Of a stretch of 56,410 nucleotides of DNA, positions 31,222 through 40,472 are shown one piece after another (position 1 is the stretch's first letter; every line of letters begins with the position of its first letter). Below the pieces are notes generated by a model. The model searched no databases and was not told where the DNA came from. It was given only the letters and a program-made list of their open reading frames with translations. The DNA comes from Thermocaproicibacter sp002410755 (GTDB lineage Bacteria; Bacillota; Clostridia; Oscillospirales; Acutalibacteraceae): positions 1 to 56,410 of the forward strand of contig DAITDU010000008.1 of assembly GCA_036839715.1 (NCBI GenBank), in the 5' to 3' direction. Position numbers and translations under genes: made by a program.

Positions 31222-33127
31222 ATGTCATATCATACTTTTGTGCCAGAATACTCCACCTCTGAAAAAAGTTATCGTTTTCTTTTTTCCTCTCAGCAAGCTG
31301 ATTAGAAAGATCCAGTGTCTTTTCATAGTTGCAGGCAGTCTCAGGAGAATTCAGGGCACCTTCAATCGATTTAATCTCATTTTCAGTTTCTTCAATACGT
31401 CTTTCCAGACGTCTCATCTCAGCTTTCTCCTTGCGCACGGCAGCTTCCTGCTGTTTGCGCTTCTGGTACTCAAATTTTCCCCTGGATGCTTCCTTCCCTG
31501 TTTCCGTGGGAGCCTTTCTCATTTTAACCGTCTCGGCGTAGCTGTCATAGTTGCCATGGAAGAGCTCTGTCCCTTCTGGACCGAGAAAGTAAATTTTGTC
31601 AGCAAGACTGTTAATAAGATATCGGTCATGCGAAACAATCAACAGCGTACCTTCATAGCTGCGGAGGGCACTTTCCAATGCCTCGCAGGCGGGAATATCC
31701 AAGTGGTTAGTTGGCTCATCAAGCAAAAGAAAGTTATTCTTTGAAAGCATCAGCCGCAACAAAAGGACACGGGCGCGCTCCCCGCCGCTTAAAGCGGAAA
31801 CCGGCTTAAATACATCGTCCCCTTGAAAGAGAAAAACAGCAAGGGACGAACGAACTTCTGTTTGCGTCATTTTGGGGTAATAGTCCCAGATTTCATCAAT
31901 AACCATCTTATCATTTCGGAGCCCGGTCTGAAGCTGGTCATAATATCCAATGGAAATCCCAGTGCCAAAGCGGACGAAACCTTCGGCTGGAGTATTTTGC
32001 CCCAGCAACGCTTTTATCAGGGAAGTTTTTCCGCATCCGTTTGGACCAAGCAGGAAAACACGTTCCTGACGGTGAATCTCAAGATTTGCGTGCTCAAAAA
32101 TCCGCCTGCCGCTGAATTCCAATGCAAGGTCGTTTACCAAAAGCACATCATTTCCACTGCGCTGATTGATGCCAAACCGGAAGTGCATTGTCTTTTCCTG
32201 TTTATCCGGCTTTTCCAGAGTCGCTTTTAAACGGTCGGCAGCTTTTGTCTTACTGGCAATCGTTACGTAATTATGTGCTTGATTCCAGCGGCGCTGCTGT
32301 TCAATAATTCCATCAATATGGCGAATTTCACGCTGTGTATTTTCGTATTTACGTGCTGCCGCGAGGTCCTGCTCTTTTTTCTGGCCTAAATAGGCAGAAT
32401 AATTTCCTGGAAATATTTTCAGTTTGTGGTTTTTTAACTCGAATGTCCGATTTGTAATGCGATCCAAAAAGTAGCGATCATGTGAAATAACAAGGTAAGC
32501 ACCGCCAAAGGAACGGAGAAAATCTTCAAGCCATTCTACAGAAGAAATATCGAGATGGTTTGTTGGTTCATCCAAAAGCAAAAGGTTAGCCCCGCTCAGA
32601 AGCAGTTTCGCAAGCTGTAGTTTTGCACGCTGGCCCCCGCTCAGTTTGCCAACCGGTGTCATAATTCCGTCTTTTGGGAAACCAAGCCCTTCCATTGTGG
32701 ATTTTGCACGGCTGCGGAAAGTTAATCCGCCGTCTACATTATACCGCTCTGTCAAATACGCCTGACGCTCAATCAGAACGTCGGGATGCTTTGGCTTTTT
32801 TAAAAGGGTATGGGAAATTCCCTCCAGTTCCTGCTCTACATCAATAAGCGGACGGAAAACAGTTAGCACTTCATCGTAGGCGCTTCGTTCCAGGTTCCGG
32901 CAGACGTGCTGCTCCATATATCCAAGTTTTGTCTTGCTGGCGCAGTTGACTGTTCCGGAATCGGCGGAAAGTTCCCCTGTTAATATTTTAAAAAGTGTCG
33001 TTTTGCCTGAACCATTGCTTCCAATCAGGCCAGTGCGGTCATTTTCCCGCACTTCAAAGGAAATATTCTCAAGGACAGACGCTGTCCCATAAGATTTGCA
33101 TAAATTGCCGGCACTCAGAAAAGACAT
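31220..33127 (-). CDS. ABC-F family ATP-binding protein
   Basis: A 635-residue soluble protein with two ABC domains and no membrane segment. Walker A is GSNGSGKTT (first) and GPNGCGKTS (second), signatures are LSGGQRAK and LSGGERAR, and both Walker B have LLLLDEPTNHLD. An interdomain linker rich in charged residues (about 240-300) is present, plus a C-terminal coiled coil (about 545-635). This is the ABC-F layout of translation factors and ribosome protection proteins (EttA/Uup/YdiF types). The coiled-coil tail fits the Uup/YdiF group. A resistance role is possible but not shown. Confidence 0.92.
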   Translation of the reverse strand: MSFLSAGNLCKSYGTASVLENISFEVRENDRTGLIGSNGSGKTTLFKILTGELSADSGTVNCASKTKLGYMEQHVCRNLERSAYDEVLTVFRPLIDVEQELEGISHTLLKKPKHPDVLIERQAYLTERYNVDGGLTFRSRAKSTMEGLGFPKDGIMTPVGKLSGGQRAKLQLAKLLLSGANLLLLDEPTNHLDISSVEWLEDFLRSFGGAYLVISHDRYFLDRITNRTFELKNHKLKIFPGNYSAYLGQKKEQDLAAARKYENTQREIRHIDGIIEQQRRWNQAHNYVTIASKTKAADRLKATLEKPDKQEKTMHFRFGINQRSGNDVLLVNDLALEFSGRRIFEHANLEIHRQERVFLLGPNGCGKTSLIKALLGQNTPAEGFVRFGTGISIGYYDQLQTGLRNDKMVIDEIWDYYPKMTQTEVRSSLAVFLFQGDDVFKPVSALSGGERARVLLLRLMLSKNNFLLLDEPTNHLDIPACEALESALRSYEGTLLIVSHDRYLINSLADKIYFLGPEGTELFHGNYDSYAETVKMRKAPTETGKEASRGKFEYQKRKQQEAAVRKEKAEMRRLERRIEETENEIKSIEGALNSPETACNYEKTLDLSNQLAERKKENDNFFQRWSILAQKYDMT

Positions 33128-33239
33128 GTACCGTTACCCCTAATCAATATGTAACATGCGAAGCAGCAGAGAAAGCTGCTCCGCTGAAATTCTCCTGTTA
33201 TTATACCGAAACTTTTCGCTGAAATCAAGCGTACTGCTT

Positions 33240-33683
33240 TTACAGAAATTGCTTGAGCTGGTCAATATTCTGTTCCTCACCGTGGATATAATCTTCCGCA
33301 AAGCGCCTTGCCTTTGTGTCACAGTCCGGTGTGTGGTTCATCGTCTGTGTCATTTTCACAATTCCAATTGTTGTCCCACGCACCATCATTTCCGCGATAT
33401 GCTGAGGATCATGCTGTAGAAACGTGTGCATTTTAACTGCGCTGCGAAGCATATGCTGCACACCGTTACTAACTCCAGCCGGCTGTTGGCCTTCGGATTT
33501 CATCATCGCACGGGATTTTTCCATCAGATTAATATAATTTTCATCCTGTTTCCGGATCTGGTTGCGCAGCTTTTTTCCGTCTGTCCGGGGAAGAATAATT
33601 TCCGAGGCCTCCATGCCCATCTTTGAAATGTTAAATAGTGCATTTAAAAGTTTTATTCTGTCATTTTTTCTATTCCTATTCAC
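33240..33683 (-). CDS. Uncharacterised helical-bundle protein (ferritin-like fold suspected)
   Basis: A 147-residue all-helical, soluble protein (LLNALFNISKMGMEASEIILPRT... HIAEMMVRGTTIGIVKMTQTMNH...ARRFAEDYIHGEEQNIDQLKQFL). I recall similar conserved proteins of unknown function in Clostridia. The pattern of four helices with HIAEMM and GEEQN suggests a DUF305- or ferritin-like bundle; metal binding is not proven. It starts at GTG 33683, 8 nt after an AGGAGG. It lies downstream of no clear operon partner. Confidence 0.75.
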   Translation of the reverse strand: MNRNRKNDRIKLLNALFNISKMGMEASEIILPRTDGKKLRNQIRKQDENYINLMEKSRAMMKSEGQQPAGVSNGVQHMLRSAVKMHTFLQHDPQHIAEMMVRGTTIGIVKMTQTMNHTPDCDTKARRFAEDYIHGEEQNIDQLKQFL

Positions 33684-33839
33684 CTTTCAAGCCTCCTTGA
33701 CTAGGTCAGGACCTGTTATATTTTTACCCAATTCAATCCGTTTAAAAATGTGTTTATCCGTCAGTTTCTGGAATTTATTTAATTCCGTTCTGGACAATGA
33801 AAAAGTGCAGGAATATAATGAATCAAAAGGGGTGACTGA

Positions 33840-34625
33840 ATGCAGTCGGCAATATCAACAGCCTGCCTTTATCCGATGCTTTTGGAGAAATCATTTGTCA
33901 CACTTGTTTCCATGGGGTTCCGCACTTTTGAAGTTTTCATCAATACTTTTAGCGAACTGAGGGAAAGCTATCTGAAACTGATAAAAAAAGCCGCAGATGA
34001 AAGCGGAAGTTCGTTCTATTCTGTCCATCCTTTTACATCCGGTTATGAAAATCTTTTACTCTTCTCAGAATATAAGCGCCGTTTTACTGACAGCATGGAC
34101 TTTTATAAAAACTACTTAAATGCCTGTAACCTTCTTGGTGCTCATATTCTGGTTCTGCATGGACGAAGAAGTGACCGTTCCAGTATTTCAGATGAAGAAT
34201 TCTTTGAGCGCTATCTTTGCCTATATGAGCTGGGACGTGAATTTGGGGTGACGGTTGCACAGGAAAATGTCAGTAAGTTTTGCAGCGAAACCCCTGGATT
34301 TATCAGAAAAATGCGAGTGGCCTGCGGAAATCAGTGTGCTTTTGTGCTGGATATCAAGCAGGCGGTAAGGGCCGAAGAAAATCCGTGTGAGATGTGTGAT
34401 GCAATGGGCAGCAAAATCTGTCAGGTTCATCTCAATGATAATGACAGCAGTTCAGACTGCCTTCTGCCGGGGGCCGGGACAATGGATTACCGGCAGCTGA
34501 TTTCCAAACTGAAACAGTATGGCTATCACGGTTGCCTTACGATTGAAGTTTACCGGAAGAGTTTCGGAAAACTGGAAGAATTGCTGGATGCCGGGAGGGT
34601 GGTTGCCGGGTTAGCCAGCCTTTAA
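33840..34625 (+). CDS. Xylose isomerase-like TIM-barrel protein (sugar phosphate isomerase/epimerase family)
   Basis: A 261-residue AP-endonuclease-2/xylose isomerase-like TIM barrel. Candidate metal ligands are seen in LVLHGRRS, VAQENVS, FVLDIKQA, QVHLNDND and LTIEVYR, so a divalent-metal active site seems intact. AAGGGG lies 8 nt or so before ATG 33840. The substrate cannot be told from sequence. It stands alone between a minus-strand gene and nrdR. Confidence 0.85.
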   Translation: MQSAISTACLYPMLLEKSFVTLVSMGFRTFEVFINTFSELRESYLKLIKKAADESGSSFYSVHPFTSGYENLLLFSEYKRRFTDSMDFYKNYLNACNLLGAHILVLHGRRSDRSSISDEEFFERYLCLYELGREFGVTVAQENVSKFCSETPGFIRKMRVACGNQCAFVLDIKQAVRAEENPCEMCDAMGSKICQVHLNDNDSSSDCLLPGAGTMDYRQLISKLKQYGYHGCLTIEVYRKSFGKLEELLDAGRVVAGLASL

Positions 34626-34700
34626 AACTGACAACAGCTACTTGATGTTGCAGCAAGATTATGTTATGATTATCCAAAAGCGTCAAAAGGGATGAGACAA

Positions 34701-35162
34701 ATGAAATGCCCATACTGTGGCTATCCGGAGAGCAAAGTGATTGATTCCCGCCCGACCGATGAGGGGGAGCGTATCCGCAGACGCAGGGAATGCCTGAAAT
34801 GTGCGAAACGTTTTACTACCTATGAAGTCGTTGAAACTGTCCCAATTATCGTTATAAAAAAGGACAAATCCCGCGAAGCTTTTGATCGCAACAAACTGCT
34901 GAATGGCCTTTTGCGTGCCTGCGAAAAGCGTCCGGTGTCCATTGAAACACTGGAGAAAATTGTAGATGAGATTGAAAATATGCTCCAGAACTCTCTGGAT
35001 CGGGAAGTCCCATCCAGTTTGATTGGACAGTATGCAATGGAAAAGCTAAAAAATGTCGATGAGGTTGCTTATGTGCGGTTTGCCTCGGTTTACAGGCAGT
35101 TTAAGGATATCAATACCTTCATGGATGAGCTGAACCGCATGATAAAGAGTAAAAAAGAATAA
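34701..35162 (+). CDS. nrdR: NrdR, ribonucleotide reductase transcriptional repressor
   Basis: A 153-residue repressor of ribonucleotide reductase genes: N-terminal zinc ribbon MKCPYCGYPESKVIDSRP...RECLKCAKRFTTYE, then an ATP-cone (VIKKDKSREAFDRNKLLNGLLRACEKRPVS...) that senses dATP/ATP. The canonical start is MKCPYC, so ATG 34701 is used rather than ATG 34692. It is followed by a hairpin terminator. Confidence 0.97.
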   Translation: MKCPYCGYPESKVIDSRPTDEGERIRRRRECLKCAKRFTTYEVVETVPIIVIKKDKSREAFDRNKLLNGLLRACEKRPVSIETLEKIVDEIENMLQNSLDREVPSSLIGQYAMEKLKNVDEVAYVRFASVYRQFKDINTFMDELNRMIKSKKE

Positions 35163-35171
35163 TACTGCTTT

Positions 35172-35210
35172 CAGCCGCCTAGCTTTTTTCATTCGGCGGC
35201 TGTTCTGTTG
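35172..35210 (+). terminator. nrdR terminator
   Basis: CAGCCGCC (35172-35179) pairs with GGCGGCTG (35195-35202), followed by a T-rich stretch (TTCTGTTGT). The loop is 15 nt and the T tract is interrupted, so strength is moderate. Confidence 0.65.
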
Positions 35211-35338
35211 TCTAAAGCACTGCATTTTTTTCCGAAAGCTCTAAGCTTTGTATATAAACGAAAAAAGCCGGGAAATTTGCTTTCATGTTATAAAATTGCA
35301 AAAATTTCAGGGAAGCCCTCCTTCTGAAGCCGAAACGC

Positions 35339-35367
35339 TTTACTTTAAAGGGCTCTTATTGTAAAAT
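35339..35367 (+). promoter_or_regulatory. Promoter of the pyrH operon
   Basis: TTTACT (35339-35344), 17 nt, TAAAAT (35362-35367), about 28 nt before the pyrH start. It may drive the whole pyrH-polC block. Confidence 0.6.
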
Positions 35368-35394
35368 AAAAGAAATCAGACGGGAGTGTTGAAT

Positions 35395-36111
35395 TTGCAG
35401 CCAAAATATAAACGTGTTTTACTCAAACTCAGCGGGGAAAGTCTTGCCGGAAAAGAATCACATGGCATTGATTTTGCGACCGTTCTGAAAATTTGTGAAC
35501 CAATTAAAGATTGCGTCGATTTGGGAGTTCAGATTGCCATTGTTGTAGGCGGTGGGAATTTCTGGCGCGGGCGTTCTGGAGGGAATATGGATCGAACGCG
35601 GGCCGACCACATGGGGATGCTGGCAACTACAATCAATGCGTTAGGTGTTGCAGATGCTTTGGAGCAGCTTGGGCTTACCGTACGTGTTCAAACTGCCATT
35701 GAAATGCGGCAGATTGCGGAGCCTTATATCAGGAGCAAAGCGGTCCGGCATCTGGAAAAAGGGAGAGTCGTCGTTTTTGGCTGTGGGACTGGCAATCCGT
35801 TTTTTTCGACTGACACCGCTGCAGCCTTGCGTGCAGCTGAAATTGAAGCTGATATTATTCTTAAGGCAACAATGGTTGACGGAGTATATGACAGTGATCC
35901 GAAGAAAAACCCGAATGCTAAAAAATATGACAGACTGACTTATCTTGATGTTTTGAATCAAGGCCTCCAGGTTATGGACAGCACTGCTGCTTCCCTTTGC
36001 ATGGATAACCGGATTCCCATTTGTGTTTTCAGTATTGAGGAACCGGAAAACATCAAGCGGGCTATCTGCGGAGAACATATTGGAACAATTATTAAGGAGG
36101 ATTTGAGATGA
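35395..36111 (+). CDS. pyrH: PyrH, UMP kinase
   Basis: A 238-residue amino-acid-kinase-fold UMP kinase that phosphorylates UMP to UDP. It has YKRVLLKLSGES, GGGNFWRGR, DHMGMLATTINALGVADALEQLG and TAAALRAAEIEADIILKAT. CGGGAG at 35381-35386 is 8 nt before TTG 35395, and (M)QPKYKRVLLKLSGE matches the usual start; GTG 35386 and TTG 35389 are less likely. Followed with a 4-nt overlap by frr. Confidence 0.96.
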   Translation: MQPKYKRVLLKLSGESLAGKESHGIDFATVLKICEPIKDCVDLGVQIAIVVGGGNFWRGRSGGNMDRTRADHMGMLATTINALGVADALEQLGLTVRVQTAIEMRQIAEPYIRSKAVRHLEKGRVVVFGCGTGNPFFSTDTAAALRAAEIEADIILKATMVDGVYDSDPKKNPNAKKYDRLTYLDVLNQGLQVMDSTAASLCMDNRIPICVFSIEEPENIKRAICGEHIGTIIKEDLR

Positions 36112-36662
36112 AAGACGTTTTGAAGGATGCCAAGACTAGGATGGAAAAATCTCTTGCGGTCCTTGACGAAAACTACGCATCCGTACGCGTAGGCCGTGCA
36201 AATCCGTCTGTTCTGGACCGTATCCGTGTCGATTATTATGGCACGCCGACTCCGATTAACCAGATTGCGGCCATTTCTGTAAGTGAAGCCCGTGTACTGA
36301 CAATTCAGCCATGGGATATCTCTGCCTGTAAGGCAGTAGAGCGTGCCATTGAAAAATCTGACCTTGGCATAAACCCGCAGAGTGACGGAAAAGTTATCCG
36401 CCTTGCTTTTCCTCCTCTTTCCGAAGAACGTCGCCGCGATCTCGATAAAGAAATTGCAAAAATGGCAGAAGAAACTAAGGTCGCAATCCGAGCGGTTCGG
36501 CGTGATGCAATGGATCGCCTGAAGGCACAAAAGAAGACGGGGGAGATTACAGAGGACGATCTTAAGGAGGAAGAAAAAGAGGCACAAAAGCTGACGGATC
36601 AGTTCTGTGACAAGTGTGACAGTGCATACGAAACGAAAAAAAAGGAAATTATGGAGATATAG
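36108..36662 (+). CDS. frr: Ribosome recycling factor
   Basis: A 184-residue ribosome recycling factor, which splits post-termination ribosomes with EF-G. Conserved blocks are VRVGRANPSVLDRIRVDYYGTPTPINQIA, LTIQPWD and RLAFPPLSEERRRDL. AAGGAGG and an ATGA overlap couple it to pyrH. The pyrH-frr pair is widely conserved. Confidence 0.97.
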   Translation: MKDVLKDAKTRMEKSLAVLDENYASVRVGRANPSVLDRIRVDYYGTPTPINQIAAISVSEARVLTIQPWDISACKAVERAIEKSDLGINPQSDGKVIRLAFPPLSEERRRDLDKEIAKMAEETKVAIRAVRRDAMDRLKAQKKTGEITEDDLKEEEKEAQKLTDQFCDKCDSAYETKKKEIMEI

Positions 36663-36668
36663 AAGATT

Positions 36669-37376
36669 ATGGCCGAAAGGGTTTTGCCACAACACCTGGG
36701 TATTATTATGGATGGGAATGGCCGCTGGGCAAAAAAACGCGGCTTGCCACGATCCGCTGGACATGCAGCCGGTGCCAAAGTATTTAAGCAGATGGTTCTT
36801 TACTGCGGAGACATTGGCCTAAAATACCTAACCATTTATGCATTTTCCACAGAGAACTGGAAACGCCCGCAAAAAGAAGTTCTATCACTTGTCAGTCTTT
36901 TCAAAATTTATCTGAAAGATGCCCTTGACAATTTCTTAAATAGGAATATACAAGTCCGTTTTTTAGGTGATACTTCTGTGTTTGATCCTCAACTGAGGAA
37001 ATTAATTGATGAAATCAAGGAGGCTTCAGTTGGCCATACCGGCATGGTACTGAACATTGCGCTGAATTATGGCGGACGAGCTGAAATTGTACGAGCTGTA
37101 CGCCTTTTAGCGCAGGACGTGCAGCAGGGGAAAATCAAGCCTGAGGAGATTGAAGAGGCTGATATTGCTTCCCGCCTTTATACGGCGGGAGAGCCGGATC
37201 CAGACCTGATTATCCGGCCAAGCGGGGAGCAGCGTACTTCAAACTTTATGCTCTGGCAGTCAGCCTACACGGAATATCTGGTAATGGATACCCTCTGGCC
37301 AGATTTTACCCCGGCTGACCTTGAGCGTGCATTTGATATTTATGCAAAGCGGGACAGGCGCTTTGGAGGGATTTGA
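36669..37376 (+). CDS. uppS: Isoprenyl transferase (undecaprenyl diphosphate synthase)
   Basis: A 235-residue cis-prenyltransferase that makes the C55 lipid carrier for wall polymers. Substrate motifs are HLGIIMDGNGRWAKKRGL (catalytic Asp in MDGN), YAFSTENWKRP, LNYGGRAEIV and RPSGEQRTSNFMLWQSAYTE. Six nucleotides separate it from frr. It is followed immediately by cdsA, the standard uppS-cdsA-dxr-rseP order. Confidence 0.96.
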   Translation: MAERVLPQHLGIIMDGNGRWAKKRGLPRSAGHAAGAKVFKQMVLYCGDIGLKYLTIYAFSTENWKRPQKEVLSLVSLFKIYLKDALDNFLNRNIQVRFLGDTSVFDPQLRKLIDEIKEASVGHTGMVLNIALNYGGRAEIVRAVRLLAQDVQQGKIKPEEIEEADIASRLYTAGEPDPDLIIRPSGEQRTSNFMLWQSAYTEYLVMDTLWPDFTPADLERAFDIYAKRDRRFGGI

Positions 37377-38195
37377 GTGAAAGAAAGGGTAACTTCGTCG
37401 ATAGCACTTGTAATCTTGTTGGCGGCGATCGTTGTTTTTAACCATTCGTTCCGCCTTGCTCTCAATATCGCGATTTCCCTTGTCTCTGTGCTTGGCGTGT
37501 ATGAAATTGGAACGGCACTTCACTTCATCAAAAACTATATTTTGATGATTCCGAGCCTTGTCTTTGCCATGATTTTCCCTTTCCTTGGCACCGGAATTTG
37601 GCGTGACCTTTTTTATTTCCTGTACACCGTAGTGATTTTCGTTGGTCTGATCTTCTATCATTCCAATCTTACCTTCCGTGAAGTTGGAGTCATGTACAGT
37701 ATGGCAGTTATGATTCCAACTTCCCTCTGTACTATTATTTATTTACGTGACTTTGGTGGGGAACATGGGATGTTTTATGCCATCATTGCTATTTTCTCGG
37801 CATGGATGTCTGACGTTGGAGGCTTTTTTGCAGGGCGTATGTTTGGTCGCCATAAGCTTTGTCCAGACATTAGCCCTAAAAAGACAAAAGAAGGCGTCGT
37901 GGGCTCTTTTGTACTTAATATTTTTTCCATGTTGTTTTTAGGTTTTCTGTTTCAGCGGTACTATGGTAAAGGTATTAAAATTTCATACCTTTCCCTTTTT
38001 GTCATTGGAGTATTCGGAACCGTACTTTCCATTATTGGTGACCTGAGCTTTTCTCTGATAAAACGCAGTTGCCATATCAAGGATTTCAGTGAAATTATTC
38101 CAGGCCATGGTGGTATTTTGGACCGTTTTGACAGTGTGATTTTTGAAGCGCCGTTTGTTTACCTCATTGTGCATGTGATGCCGATTGTGCTTTAA
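37377..38195 (+). CDS. cdsA: Phosphatidate cytidylyltransferase
   Basis: A 272-residue membrane enzyme that makes CDP-diacylglycerol for phospholipid synthesis. About eight transmembrane helices precede the family signature: SDVGGFFAGRMFGRHKLCPDISPKKTKEG and IKDFSEIIPGHGGILDRFDS. Start GTG 37377 abuts the uppS stop, with GGAGGG just upstream. Confidence 0.96.
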   Translation: MKERVTSSIALVILLAAIVVFNHSFRLALNIAISLVSVLGVYEIGTALHFIKNYILMIPSLVFAMIFPFLGTGIWRDLFYFLYTVVIFVGLIFYHSNLTFREVGVMYSMAVMIPTSLCTIIYLRDFGGEHGMFYAIIAIFSAWMSDVGGFFAGRMFGRHKLCPDISPKKTKEGVVGSFVLNIFSMLFLGFLFQRYYGKGIKISYLSLFVIGVFGTVLSIIGDLSFSLIKRSCHIKDFSEIIPGHGGILDRFDSVIFEAPFVYLIVHVMPIVL

Positions 38196-38235
38196 TCAGC
38201 AAAGATGCAATAATCTGTTTCTGTGGTGAATACTA

Positions 38236-39396
38236 ATGAAAAGATGCTTATCAATTTTGGGTTCTACTGGCTCAATTGGAAAACAGACTCTTGATGTTGT
38301 CCGCGGGCTTGGTATTTCTGTCTGTGCATTGGCAGCTAAGAATAATATTTCTCTGTTAGAGGAACAAATTCGTGAATTCCAGCCGGATTTGGCAGCAGTT
38401 TACGATGAAGCTGCTGCAAAGGAACTGAAATCTGCTGTTTCTGATCTTCCCGTAAAAATTGTCGCAGGAATGGAAGGGCTGTGTGAAGCCGCATCCATCC
38501 CTAAGGCTGATCTTATCTGCAACTCTGTTGTTGGACTTGTTGGCCTAAGGCCTACTCTTGCGGCAATTACGGCAAAAAAAGATGTTGCGCTTGCCAATAA
38601 GGAAACTCTTGTTGCCGGAGGTTCCATTGTTATGAGTGCTGCGGCTGATGCCGGCATAAAAATCATTCCAGTTGACAGCGAACATTCAGCTATTTTCCAG
38701 TGCCTTCAGGGGTGCCCTGAAAAACAGGCATTAAAGCGGATTATTCTTACGGCCTCTGGAGGGCCGTTTTTTGGGTGGAACGCTGAACGATTGAAAACTG
38801 TTACGCCCGAGCAGGCACTTTGCCATCCAAATTGGCACATGGGACCAAAAGTAACGATTGACTCCGCAACCATGATGAACAAGGGCCTTGAAATGATGGA
38901 AGCGTCGTGGCTATTTCAGGTTCCCGCGGAACAGATTGATATTCTGATTCAGCGGGAAAGCATTATCCATTCGATGATCGAATATCAGGATAATGCTGTT
39001 ATAGCCCAGCTTGGTGTTCCGGATATGCGGCTTCCCATCCAATATGCAATTACTTGTCCTGAACGTCTTCCCTCGCCAGTCAGGCAGCTTGATCTTTCCG
39101 AATATGGAAAGCTTACTTTTGCCCACCCGGACGAGGAAACATTCTGCTGCCTTTCAGCTTGCCGGGAAGCAATGGCACGCGGCGGCCTTGCACCGGCGGC
39201 GGCAAATGGAGCAAATGAAGCCGCTGTAAGCCTTTTCCTAGAAAGGAAAATTTCTTTCCCGGAGATTGGCATTCTCGTCACCGGTGCTGTAAAACGCCAG
39301 CCTGATGCGCCGGAGACATTCTCTCTTGATGATATTATAGAAGCCGATGCCTCCGCACGCAGATATGTTGCGGACTCAGCCGATGTATTGAGGTGA
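38236..39396 (+). CDS. dxr: 1-deoxy-D-xylulose 5-phosphate reductoisomerase
   Basis: A 386-residue enzyme of the MEP pathway that converts DXP to methylerythritol phosphate with NADPH. Visible motifs are the nucleotide-binding GSTGSIGKQTLDV, NKETLVAGG, PVDSEHSAIFQCLQG, LTASGGPFF and MGPKVTIDSATMMNKGLE. It overlaps rseP by 4 nt. Together with ispG (40472) and ispE (22698), it shows that the MEP route is used. Confidence 0.97.
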   Translation: MKRCLSILGSTGSIGKQTLDVVRGLGISVCALAAKNNISLLEEQIREFQPDLAAVYDEAAAKELKSAVSDLPVKIVAGMEGLCEAASIPKADLICNSVVGLVGLRPTLAAITAKKDVALANKETLVAGGSIVMSAAADAGIKIIPVDSEHSAIFQCLQGCPEKQALKRIILTASGGPFFGWNAERLKTVTPEQALCHPNWHMGPKVTIDSATMMNKGLEMMEASWLFQVPAEQIDILIQRESIIHSMIEYQDNAVIAQLGVPDMRLPIQYAITCPERLPSPVRQLDLSEYGKLTFAHPDEETFCCLSACREAMARGGLAPAAANGANEAAVSLFLERKISFPEIGILVTGAVKRQPDAPETFSLDDIIEADASARRYVADSADVLR

Positions 39397-40472
39397 TTAC
39401 TATCATACGTGTAATCTTAATTATTATTGCAGTCCTCTTGTTTGGCTTTATGATCTTTATCCATGAATTTGGCCATTTTTTTACGGCGAAGCTCTGTGGT
39501 GTAAAAGTAAATGAGTTTGCAATGGGAATGGGTCCTACGCTGTTTCATTTTCAAAAAGGCGAAACGACCTATTCGCTTCGCCTTTTTCCAATCGGCGGAT
39601 TCTGTGCAATGGAAGGGGAAGATGGCAGCAAGAAGACACCGGGTTCATTTTACAGTAAGCCTGTCTGGAAGAGAATTATCGTTGTAATTATGGGTGCTGT
39701 GATGAACATCATCCTCGGAATCGTTCTTATGATGATTCTTCTCGGCCAGCAGGAAGCTTTTTCTTCTACAACGATTGCAGAGTTTTCAAAAAATTCAGCA
39801 TTTGAAGCTGCAGGGATGAAAGTGGGAGACACCTTCATCTCTGTTGACAAATACCGTGTTTATGGGGATAAAGATCTTTCTTTTGCATTTGCAACTGCGA
39901 ATCCTTCTTCTGTTGATATTGTAGTAAACCGGAGCGGCAAAACGCTTGCATTTAACGATGTTAAGTTACACTCACGGGAAATCAGTGGAAAAAAATATGT
40001 TTCGCTTGAATTCTATGTCAAAGCCATTCCGAAGAACTTTGGCTCCCTGATTTCAAAATCAGCACAGGATACTGTCTCTGTGGTTCGTCTGGTGTGGTAC
40101 AGCCTCATCAGCTTTCTAAGCGGGAAGTACGGCCTGAATGAAATGGCTGGCCCTATCGGAGCAGCTGATGCGGTTGGCCAGGCAGTAACTGCAGGGCTCA
40201 AAGAAAGCTTTATGGCCGGTCTCAACAATGTGCTTTATCTTATGATGCTGATTACAGTAAACCTGGGCGTATTCAATTTGATTCCGTTTCCCGCTCTGGA
40301 TGGCGGCAAGCTTTTCCTTTTTATTGTTGAAGCAATCCGCCGCAAACCGGTTAATGAAAAATATGTCGGTATGGTCGAAACTGTTGGATTTGCTCTTCTG
40401 ATGTGCTTTATGGTCGTCATTGCATACAGTGATATTCTTCGCCTTGTAACCGGAAAGGGACTGGGAGGATAA
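39393..40472 (+). CDS. rseP: RseP-like site-2 metalloprotease
   Basis: A 359-residue intramembrane zinc protease (S2P family). It has HEFGHF (about 25-30) in the first helix, a PDZ domain (about 125-205; AAGMKVGDTFISVDKYRV) and a C-terminal FPALDGGKL providing the second metal motif. It starts at GTG 39393 in a GTGA overlap with dxr and shares one base with ispG. In Firmicutes the homologue RasP cleaves anti-sigma factors and signal peptides. Confidence 0.94.
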   Translation: MITIIRVILIIIAVLLFGFMIFIHEFGHFFTAKLCGVKVNEFAMGMGPTLFHFQKGETTYSLRLFPIGGFCAMEGEDGSKKTPGSFYSKPVWKRIIVVIMGAVMNIILGIVLMMILLGQQEAFSSTTIAEFSKNSAFEAAGMKVGDTFISVDKYRVYGDKDLSFAFATANPSSVDIVVNRSGKTLAFNDVKLHSREISGKKYVSLEFYVKAIPKNFGSLISKSAQDTVSVVRLVWYSLISFLSGKYGLNEMAGPIGAADAVGQAVTAGLKESFMAGLNNVLYLMMLITVNLGVFNLIPFPALDGGKLFLFIVEAIRRKPVNEKYVGMVETVGFALLMCFMVVIAYSDILRLVTGKGLGG